Origin: Clostridiales bacterium
GTDB taxonomy: Bacteria; Bacillota; Clostridia; Oscillospirales; Oscillospiraceae
NCBI GenBank assembly: GCA_025757645.1
Contig: CP107216.1
Span: 1,549,501 to 1,613,500, forward strand
Reading direction: 5' to 3'
DNA: 64,000 bases
Position numbers and translations under genes: made by a program. Positions 39,810 through 49,400 of the stretch are shown here, piece by piece (position 1 is the stretch's first letter; each line of letters opens with the position of its first letter). Under the pieces are notes generated by a model. The model did no database searches. It was not told the origin of the DNA and worked only from the letters and a program-made list of their open reading frames with translations.

Positions 39810-42800
39810 ATGACAGAGAATGTATTTGAAGCAGTCAAGCAGTCGGTCAGCACCAGAGATGCGGCAGCGTTTTATGGGATCGAGGTCAAACGAAATGGCA
39901 TGGCCTGCTGTCCCTTTCACGATGATAAGAACCCCAGCATGAAGGTAGACCAGCGGTTCCACTGCTTTGGCTGCGGTGAAGATGGGGATGTGATCGACTT
40001 TACCGCAAAGCTCTTTGACCTCTCCCCAAAAGAAGCGGCGGAGAAACTGGCACAGGACTTTGGCCTAATCTATGACAGTCAGGCCCCTCCCCGTAGGAGA
40101 TATGTCCGGCAGAAAACAGAGGCACAAAAGTTTCGGGAGGACCGGCAGCGGTGTTATCGCGTACTGTCCGATTACTACTATCTGCTGAAAAAATGGGAGG
40201 CCGACAATTCTCCCCGGACACCGGAGGAAGAACCGCACCCCCGTTTTGTGGAAGCAATCCAGAAGAAAACCTATGTAGAGTACCTGTTGGACCTTTTTTT
40301 TTATGAAAGTGAAGAAGAACAAAAGGCATGGATTGCAGAACACACAGCAGAAATCACACATTTGGAAAGGAGATTGAAAATCATGGCTGAGAACAAACAC
40401 ACCAACCGAGAGCGGCTAAGGGAAATCACAGATGGCATCGAGCAGGGGATCAAGGAACTGTTTGAGAGTGAAAAGTATATGCGCTATCTGTCCGTCATGT
40501 CCCGCTTCCACCGCTATTCGGTAAACAACACCATGCTCATCTATATGCAGAAGCCGGACGCTACATTGGTAGCCGGATACAATAAGTGGAAAGACCAGTT
40601 TGAGCGTCATGTAAAAAAGGGCGAGCATGGCATTACCATCATTGCTCCCACACCATATAAGAAGAAAATCGAGGAGCAGAAACTGGACCCGGATACCAAG
40701 GCTCCGATTTTGGATAAAGACGGAAAGATCGTCACAGAGGAAAAAGAAATCGAGATCCCCATGTTTCGCCCGGTCAAGGTCTTTGATGTGAGCCAGACCG
40801 ACGGGAAACCTTTGCCTGAGCTTGCTTCCTCCCTTTCCGGCAATGTGCCAAATTATGAGGCATTCATGGAGGCTCTGCGCCGCAGTGCGCCGGTGCCGAT
40901 CACTTTTGAAGCAATGGCCGCCGATACGGACGGCTATTTTTCTGCCGATCATCAGAAAATCGCCATTCGCCAGGGCATGAGTGAGGTGCAGACGGTTTCG
41001 GCCACAGTACACGAGATTGCCCACAGCAAGCTCCACAATCAGAAAAAGATTCAGATTGCCAATGACGAGCAATATCAGGAGATCGAGCTGTTTGATAAAC
41101 CCGGTCTGTTCTCCAATGGGCGGATTGTCCGTGATAATCTGCCGGAGGGCGTTTATTGCTATGACCTGCGCGGTTCTGACTACGACCCCGGAGAGCCGGT
41201 CTGTGTAGAAGAACAAGTGGTTGTAAACCATGCAGGTTCCGTTCTGCTGACAGAGCCGCTGGAGCTGGCGGAAGATGGACGCCTGATGCTGACCGAGGAA
41301 GAAGGGCTGAATTTTGTTGGCGGCTTTTCTACCCTCACCCAGTTTTTGCAAGAACAGAGGAAAGACCGCCACACGGAGGAAGTGGAGGCTGAAAGCATCT
41401 CCTATGCAGTCTGCAAATATTTTGGCATCGAGACCGGAGAAAACAGCTTCGGCTATATTGCAAGCTGGAGTCAGGGCAAGGAGCTGAAAGAGCTGAGAGC
41501 CAGTTTGGAGACCATCAATAAGACCTCCGGCACTTTGATCTCTGACATTGAGCGCCACTATAAGGAAATATGTAAAGAGCGTGGGATTGATCCCCATGCA
41601 AAGGCAGAGCCGGAAACCGCCCCGATAGAGCAGCCAACCGGCAATCTGACTTACTATGTGGCAGAGTGCATGGAGTTTTCAAACCTTGGAGAATATCACG
41701 ATAACCTGTCTTTGGAGGAGGCGGTCCGCATCTATCAGGAAATTCCGGCAGAGCGAATGAACGGGATCAAGGGCATTGGCTTTGAGCTGAAAGACGGAAG
41801 CGACTATGAAGGACCGTTTCCAATTTTGACCGGGCAGACCATTGACCTGGACACTATTCAGGCAATCGACTATTACCGTGACAATCCGCTGGTACAGAAA
41901 GCGGTAAAGGAACTGGCTGCGGCCATGTCGGAAATGGAGGTACTGGGGGCGGATGCCAACCGGCAGGAGGCTTTGTTTCTGATCAACGATACTACCTATT
42001 TTCATATCCAACCTTGTGACAGCGGATGGGACTACACTCTTTACGATGCTGCGTCCATGAAAGAGCTGGATGGTGGTCAGCTGGATATGCCGGAGCTTTC
42101 CTGCATGAAGGCAGTTCTCCAGATTTGTGATGATAACGATCTGGACAGCACTTTGCTCAGACGCGCTCCCTTGTCTATGGTTGAGACCTTGCAGGAAGCT
42201 GCTTATGAGCAGATGCAAGCAGAGGCAAGTCAGATGACCGCTTCTGCCCAGCTGCCGGAAGCGCAGGAGCAGGCACTGGATGAATACCCCATGCCAGATG
42301 AGCAGGTATCCACACAGGATATGCAGGAATACGGCTACTCCTATGATGGGATGCTCCCTGTTACCAGAGAACGGGCGTTGGAACTGGATGCCGCCGGTTT
42401 GACCGTCTATGTGCTGCATGAGGACAATACGGAGAGCATGGTGTTTGACCCGCAGGAAATCATGGATCATGGCGGTCTTTTCGGTGTGGACCATGAGGAA
42501 TGGGAGAAAAGCCCTCAGTTCCACGAAAAGGTCATGGAGCGTCAGGAACATCAGCAGGAACGCGAACAGGCATTTCTCTCCCAGAACAGAGATTGCTTTG
42601 CCATCTATCAGGTAAGTCGTGACGATCCGCAGAATGTGCGCTTTATGAATCTGGACTGGTTAAAGTCCCATAACATTTCCATAGACCGCAGCAATTATGA
42701 CCTCATTTACACAGCTCCTCTGAGGGAGTCTGGCACTGTGCCGGAGCAGCTGGAAAAACTCTATCAGCAATTCAATCTGGAAAAGCCCGTGGACTTTCAC

Positions 42801-43178
42801 AGTCCCTCCATGAGCGTCAGCGACATCGTTGCGATCAGACAGGACGGTAAGGTATCCTGTCATTACTGTGACAGTGTTGGTTTTACCCAGATCCCCGGAT
42901 TCCTGCCAGAAAACCCGCTGAAAAATGCGGAAATGATGCTGGAGGACGATTACGGCATGATCGACGGTATCATCAACAATGGCGCAAAAGAACCTACGGT
43001 GGCAGAGCTGGAACAGCAGGCCCGAAGCGGTCAGCCCATTTCCCTGATGGAGTTGGCAGCCGCCACCCATCGGGAGGAACGGGAAAAGAAAAAGTCCGTC
43101 ATGGAGCAGCTGAAAGGCCAGCCCAAGACAGAACACAAAAAGACAGCACCCAAAAAGAGTGCGGAAAGGGAGATTTGA
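39810..43178 (+). CDS. CHC2 zinc finger - ArdC-like - YodL multidomain protein
   Basis: An 1122-residue protein. Residues 1-~100 form a primase-type CHC2 zinc finger (CCPFHDDKNP with C34 and H37; HCFGCGEDG with C52 and C55). From ~190 an ArdC-like N-terminal ssDNA-binding domain follows (MSRFHRYSVNNTMLIYMQKP), with a zinc-metallopeptidase motif HEIAHSKLH near 401-409. Large polyvalent-protein domains fill the middle. A YodL domain lies near 929-1050 (CFAIYQVSRDDPQNVRFM, YCDSVGFTQIPGFLPENP). ArdC-type proteins protect incoming DNA from restriction. An internal ATG at 40383 has its own GGAAAGGAG, so a shorter ArdC-YodL product may also be made. Confidence 0.85.
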   Translation: MTENVFEAVKQSVSTRDAAAFYGIEVKRNGMACCPFHDDKNPSMKVDQRFHCFGCGEDGDVIDFTAKLFDLSPKEAAEKLAQDFGLIYDSQAPPRRRYVRQKTEAQKFREDRQRCYRVLSDYYYLLKKWEADNSPRTPEEEPHPRFVEAIQKKTYVEYLLDLFFYESEEEQKAWIAEHTAEITHLERRLKIMAENKHTNRERLREITDGIEQGIKELFESEKYMRYLSVMSRFHRYSVNNTMLIYMQKPDATLVAGYNKWKDQFERHVKKGEHGITIIAPTPYKKKIEEQKLDPDTKAPILDKDGKIVTEEKEIEIPMFRPVKVFDVSQTDGKPLPELASSLSGNVPNYEAFMEALRRSAPVPITFEAMAADTDGYFSADHQKIAIRQGMSEVQTVSATVHEIAHSKLHNQKKIQIANDEQYQEIELFDKPGLFSNGRIVRDNLPEGVYCYDLRGSDYDPGEPVCVEEQVVVNHAGSVLLTEPLELAEDGRLMLTEEEGLNFVGGFSTLTQFLQEQRKDRHTEEVEAESISYAVCKYFGIETGENSFGYIASWSQGKELKELRASLETINKTSGTLISDIERHYKEICKERGIDPHAKAEPETAPIEQPTGNLTYYVAECMEFSNLGEYHDNLSLEEAVRIYQEIPAERMNGIKGIGFELKDGSDYEGPFPILTGQTIDLDTIQAIDYYRDNPLVQKAVKELAAAMSEMEVLGADANRQEALFLINDTTYFHIQPCDSGWDYTLYDAASMKELDGGQLDMPELSCMKAVLQICDDNDLDSTLLRRAPLSMVETLQEAAYEQMQAEASQMTASAQLPEAQEQALDEYPMPDEQVSTQDMQEYGYSYDGMLPVTRERALELDAAGLTVYVLHEDNTESMVFDPQEIMDHGGLFGVDHEEWEKSPQFHEKVMERQEHQQEREQAFLSQNRDCFAIYQVSRDDPQNVRFMNLDWLKSHNISIDRSNYDLIYTAPLRESGTVPEQLEKLYQQFNLEKPVDFHSPSMSVSDIVAIRQDGKVSCHYCDSVGFTQIPGFLPENPLKNAEMMLEDDYGMIDGIINNGAKEPTVAELEQQARSGQPISLMELAAATHREEREKKKSVMEQLKGQPKTEHKKTAPKKSAEREI

Positions 43179-43179
43179 T

Positions 43180-43395
43180 ATGGGCAACTTTACTTTTGAG
43201 GAAATGAACCTGATGTGCATTTACAATACCGGCAGCCGCACCGGGCTGATTGACAGTCTGCGTGAGATGCGCGGCGAGCTTTCGCCGGAGGAAACGGAGC
43301 TGAAAGAGTTGACCGACAGCGCTCTTACGAAGCTCTGTGCGATGACCGATGAGAAGTTTGCCGAACTGGAGCTGTACCCGGATTTTGACCAGTAA
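43180..43395 (+). CDS. transposon-transfer assisting protein (TTRAP family)
   Basis: A 71-residue acidic protein matching the TTRAP pattern: FTFEEMNLMCIYNTGSRTGL, LSPEETELKELTDSALTKL, DEKFAELELYPDFD. The family is widespread in Firmicute conjugative transposons just before the large helicase gene; its mechanism is not known. ATG 43180 is nine bases after GGAAAGGGA and starts two bases after the preceding stop. Confidence 0.88.
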   Translation: MGNFTFEEMNLMCIYNTGSRTGLIDSLREMRGELSPEETELKELTDSALTKLCAMTDEKFAELELYPDFDQ

Positions 43396-43473
43396 ACAAC
43401 ATAACCGCAGGGATGGGGTGGCGATCTGCAACCCCGCCTTTTTACCCCAAAACTGAAAGGAGGACAGAATACT

Positions 43474-46400
43474 ATGCCAACCAAAGCTGAACTATATGCA
43501 CAGATGGCGGAGAAAGTGGCAACGCAACTCACTGGAAGCTGGCAGGAATGGGCAGGGTTCCTTACTACGGCAGCCCGACTTTACAAGTACCCGTTCCATG
43601 AGCAGCTGATGATCTACGCCCAGCGCCCGGACGCTACCGCCTGTGCAGAGTACGATTTGTGGAATGAAAAGATGGGCCGGTATGTAAGGCGTGGCTCCAA
43701 GGGAATCGCTCTGGTGGACGATTCCGGGGACAGACCCCGCCTGCGCTATGTTTTTGATATTTCCGACACCGGAACCCGTGAACATTCCCGCACTCCCTGG
43801 CTGTGGCAGCTGGAGGAGCGCCATTTGGATTCGGTGCAGGCCATGCTTGAGCGCACCTATGATGTTTCCGGTGATGACCTTGCCGGACAGCTCACGGAGG
43901 TAGCCGGAAAACTGGCTGAGGAATACTGGACGGAGCATCAGCAGGACTTCTTCTATATCGTTGACGGTTCCTTTTTGGAGGAATATGATGAGTTTAACAT
44001 CGGAGTACAGTTCAAGGCAGCAGCCACCGTCAGCATCACTTACGCTTTGATGTCCCGCTGCGGACTGGAGCCGGAACGCTACTTCGACCACGAAGATTTC
44101 ATGGCAATCTTTGATTTCAATACCCCGTCCACCATCGGGGCGCTGGGAACAGCGGTCAGCCAGATCAACCAGCAGGTGCTGAGGCAGATCGGCGTTAGCG
44201 TCCGAAATGCAGAGCGCGAAGCCAACCAAGAAAGGAGCAAACAAGATGAACAATCCCATGACCTATATCCAGAACGGAGACTATCTGATTCCCGACCTGA
44301 AGCTGAGCCAGCAGCCGGAGAAACCCCTGGGCAAGTACGGCAGGATGAGGAAAACCTACCTGAAGGAACATCGTCCCATCCTCTACAACCAGATGCTGCT
44401 GAGCGAGAAGCTGTACCAGCACCTTCTGGAGATCGACGAGACCGCCCAGAACAGACTGGAGCAGATGATGCCCCAGCTGGCGAAGGAAGCGGGAGCCACC
44501 GAGGAACTGAAAGCCAGCGATCCCATGAAGTGGGTGGGGCTGATGAACACCTGCAAAGCTCAGGCAGAGGAGATTCTGATGGCGGAGCTTATCAACAGCT
44601 GACTCTAAACCTGTTCCTCTCCGAAGCGGAACAGATCCAATCCATAGATGAAGCAGAGAATGTAGCACATACATCCTCTGCTTTTTCTTTTGCCCAAAAT
44701 GACATTGACCATGTGCTGCGTTTGGGAGGCAATACAGACCGTCAGAGGGAGCGTGTGGTTGCAGCCTTTGAAAAGCAGAAAACCACCGCTGAGATTGCCG
44801 AGATACTGAAAACGCTGTACCACGGTGGCAACGGCGTTGGCAGTGTGAGTGCATGGTATGCCGAGGATGGTATCCATCTTTCCCACGGGAAGTCTGTCCG
44901 TTATGACAGGTCTGCCCAGGTCATTTCTTGGGAGCGCGCCGCAGAGCGTATCGGGGAGCTTTTGGAAAGTGGTCAGTTTGCCTCCAATGTGGAGCTTGCA
45001 GAAGCGGCAGGCTATGAACGATCCCTCCTCTCGGAAAAGCTCTGGCATCTGTATCACGATCTCAGTGAGGACGCCAGAAAAGCCGGATATTTGTCCTGCC
45101 TGTCAGAGATCAAAGGCAATGGATTCCCAGAGGAGACCCGCCGTCTGACGGAGAAGCTGAGTGAACCGGCTTTCCGCCAGACCCTCAAGGAAGAATACGC
45201 TGCCTTCTGGACTGCCTATCAGCAGGACCGTGACCTGTTGCGTTTTCACTATCATAGACCGAGGGAGATCTGGGAGAACCTGAAGGACCTTGACCTGCCA
45301 CGCAGGACCTTTTCTTCAGAGCTTTCCCAAGTGCCAACCGTCCAGCACTTTATTACCGAGGATGAGATCGACGCCGCCATGACCGGCGGAAGCAGTTTCG
45401 CCGGAGGAAAAGGCCGTATCTATGCGTTCTTCATGGAAAACCATACGGATAAGGAAAAAGTGAGATTCCTTAAAGACGAGTATGGCATTGGCGGACGCTC
45501 TCATGCCCTGTCCGGCGCAACACACAGCGGCGAAGATCACGATGGGAAAGGACTGCACTATAAAAAGCAGGACTGCCCGGATGTTCACTTGAACTGGGAA
45601 AAGGTTTCCAAGCGCATTACCTCACTTGTCAAGAAAGGTCGCTATCTTACCGAACAGGAACAAGCGCAGTATGACAAGATCCAGGCTGAAAAGGATCTGG
45701 CAGAAGAAGATGCCATTCAAGCCCAGCAGCCGGAGATAGAGGAAGAAACGCCAAAGCCTACCCTTCGGGAGCAGTTTGAGCAGTATAAGCCTGTGGTGAC
45801 TGCCGCCATATCTGAGGATGTGGCATATCGAAATGCCTGCGGTCATTCCGACCGTGAAAATGCTGTCATCGAGGGCAATGCCGCTGTGCGCCGTGCGGTT
45901 CTTGGCTCTAAGGATATGGAGCTGATCCGCCTTTATTCGGATGTGCCGGAGTTCCGCCAGCGCCTGCACCGGGAAGTGATCGACGAAACCTATCCAAAGC
46001 TCCATGAGCTTCTGCGCCCTCTTTCTCAGGAAGATATTGATACTGCCCTTTGTGCATGGAACGGCAATATCGAGAGTAAACACGCTGTCGTCCGCTATAT
46101 GAAAGACCATGCAAGAGAGAAGGATACCGCTGCATGGCTGGCTCAGGAATACGGTGGCAGCAACAGCCCGTTCGTTGTCCGTGCCGGAAGCCCGGAGGAA
46201 ACACAGCTGCCCTGGCCGAAGGTACAGCGCAGGCTTGCCCAGCTGATTCAGGAGGACCGGTTCTATACCGAAGAAGAACAGGATCGTTTTGACAATATCG
46301 ACCCTATCGCCATCCGGGAAGCCCTGGAGGAAAGAGGGATCGTCAACGGACAGGTGGCAGACCCGGAAAAACTGGACAATGACCCGTTTATCCAACAGGT

Positions 46401-49400
46401 GATGTCGGATGCCGAGCAGATCGCAGCTGCCGAGACAGAACAGACTTCCGAGGTTTCCATTTCTGATGAGGAATATGATGCAGTTCGCCGCCCGACTCCG
46501 CAAAGAACCTCCTATGATCCTGCCGCCCCGGTTTATGCCGTGGGCGATACCGTGTATATCGAGGATGACGCCTATCAGATCACCGAGCTGCGGGAGGACA
46601 CCGTGCAGCTTCTGCCTACCGGCATGGTATATCCCATCTATCGGGCAGAGCGCAAAGAACAGTTCGAGCAGCTGCTTCGGGCAGACCGCCGCAATGCTTA
46701 CTATACCGAGTTTCTTCCCATTGACCCGGACAAGGCAGATCAAGACCTGCGGGATGTATTGGCCCATGGACTGATGGATGAAGCGGATAAACAGCAGCTT
46801 TCCACGCTACTGCAATCTGGCAGGAGCAACAGTGAGATCGCCTACTGGCTGAGCAGAGCCTACCCTCATGAGATTGAGACCCTGAATCTGGAGACCGGCG
46901 ATATTGCCGATTACCGTACCACGGCACAGGGCATGGAGCTGGAAGTCCTGGACGCAGAGGAAAAGCGTCTGGCTGTGCTGTATTTCCGCTGGGATGAGGT
47001 TGCGCCTTTGCTGCGCGGGATGTATGCCCGTCAGCAGGACGGCTTTGGACAGGAACAGCCCCAACCGGCTACCGAATCCCCGACCTTCCATTCCGAGACC
47101 ATGGCCGTCTATCCGGGCGATAAGAACCATCTACCTTATGATGTGGTGGTGGAACGGTTGCATATTGAGGAGCCGGAGCCGCCAGCCCCTGTAACAGAGC
47201 CGGAGAAAACCTTTGAGGAAGTGCTGGATGAACACCCGGTTTCCATTCAGGTCAACGGCCAGTGGCAGACCTTCCCCAATGCCAAAGCTGCCGAGGAAGC
47301 CTCCTATGAGGAATACAAGGCTAACCTGCGCCGCAATGCACAGAACTTCCGCATTACCGATGAGCATTTGGGTGAAGGCGGTCCAAAAGCCAAGTTCCAG
47401 GCAAATGTTAATGCCATTCGTTTGCTGAAAGAGCTGGAATCTGCCGGACAGCAGGCAAGCCCCGAACAACAGGAGATTCTTTCCCGTTATGTGGGCTGGG
47501 GCGGTCTTTCAGATGCCTTTGACCCGGAAAAACCGGCATGGGTTTCCGAGTATGCCCAGCTGAAAGAGTTGCTGACCCCGGAGGAATATGCCGCCGCCAG
47601 AAGCTCTACCCTCAATGCCCATTACACTAGCCCTACGGTTATTCAGGCAATCTATGAAGCGGTGGGGCGCATGGGCTTTGAGACCGGAAATATTTTGGAG
47701 CCATCTATGGGTGTGGGCAACTTCTTCGGTATGCTGCCGGAGGAAATGAGAAACAGCCGTCTATACGGTGTGGAGCTGGACCCGGTTTCCGGGCGCATCG
47801 CAAAGCAGCTCTATCCCAAGGCGGACATCACAGTAGGCGGCTTTGAGACCACTGACAGGCGGGACTTCTTTGACCTTGCCATCGGCAATGTGCCTTTTGG
47901 TCAGTATCAGGTCAATGACAAAGCCTACAACAAGCTGAATTTCAACATTCATAATTACTTTTTCGCCAAAGCATTGAATCAGGTGCGTCCCGGCGGTGTG
48001 GTAGCTTTTGTGACCTCCCGCTATACCATGGATGCCAAGGATTCCACCGTGCGCCGCTATCTTGCCCAGCGTGCCGAGCTACTGGGAGCGATCCGTCTGC
48101 CTAATGACGCGTTCAAAAAGAATGCCGGTGCCGAGGTTGTATCGGACATCATCTTTCTCCAAAAGCGGGACCGTCCGCTGGACATTGCACCAGAGTGGAC
48201 GCAGACCGGACAAACGGAGGATGGGTTTGCCATCAACCGGTATTTTATCGACCACCCGGAAATGGTGCTGGGCAGACAGGAGCCGGTAAGCACTGCTCAT
48301 GGTATGGATTACACCGTGAACCCTATCGAGGGACTGGAGCTTTCCGATCAGCTGCATGATGCTGTGAAGTACATTCATGGCACTTATCAGGAGGCAGAGC
48401 TGCCGGAGCTGGGCGAAGGCGAAGCCATTGACACCTCCATTCCTGCCGACCCAAATGTGAAGAACTATTCCTATGCCATTGTAGACGGGCAGGTGTACTA
48501 TCGGGAAAACAGCCGCATGGTGCGCCCTGACCTCAACGCCACCGCCGAAGCCCGTGTAAAAGGTCTTGTGGGACTGCGTGATTGTGTGCAGGAACTGATC
48601 GACCTTCAGATGGATGCAGCGGTTCCAGACAGCACCATTACCCAAAAGCAGGCGGAACTGAACAGCCTCTATGACAGCTTTTCTGCAAAATATGGCCTTA
48701 TCAATGACCGTGCAAACCGACTGGCCTATGCAGATGATTCTTCCTATTACCTGCTCTGTGCGCTGGAAGTCATCGACGAGGACGGAAAGCTGGAGCGCAA
48801 GGCGGATATGTTCACCAAACGGACCATCAAGCCCCATCAGGCAGTGGCTACTGTGGATACGGCAAGCGAAGCACTGGCGGTGTCCATCTCGGAAAAAGCC
48901 TGCGTAGATATGAGCTATATGAGTCGGCTTACCGGAAAAACAAAAGAAGAACTGGCCGGAGAGCTGCAAGGCGTGATCTTCCGTGTACCGGGACAGTTGG
49001 AGAAAGACGGCACACCCCATTATGTGACTGCTGATGAATACCTTTCCGGCAATGTACGCCGCAAACTGCGTCAGGCACAGAGGGCGGCACAGCAGAACCT
49101 TTCTTTTGCAGTCAATGTGGAAGCCCTTACCGCCGCCCAGCCCAAAGACCTGGATGCGTCGGAAATCGAGGTGCGTCTGGGCGCTACCTGGATTGACAAG
49201 GAGTACATCCAGCAGTTTATGTACGAGACCTTCAACACCCCGTTTTATCTCCAGCGCAGCATTGAGGTCAACTATTCCTCCTTCACTGCTGAATGGCAGA
49301 TCAAGGGGAAATCTTCTGTATCCTACAACGATGTGGCAGCTTACACTACCTATGGAACCAGCCGCGCCAATGCTTATAAGATTTTGGAGGACAGCCTGAA

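Noticed and set aside
40294..40302. T9 run as a programmed frameshift signal in the CHC2-ArdC gene
   Set aside because: The zero frame is open and gives plausible protein on both sides. Without homologues the run alone is not evidence, so it is listed only as a point to check.
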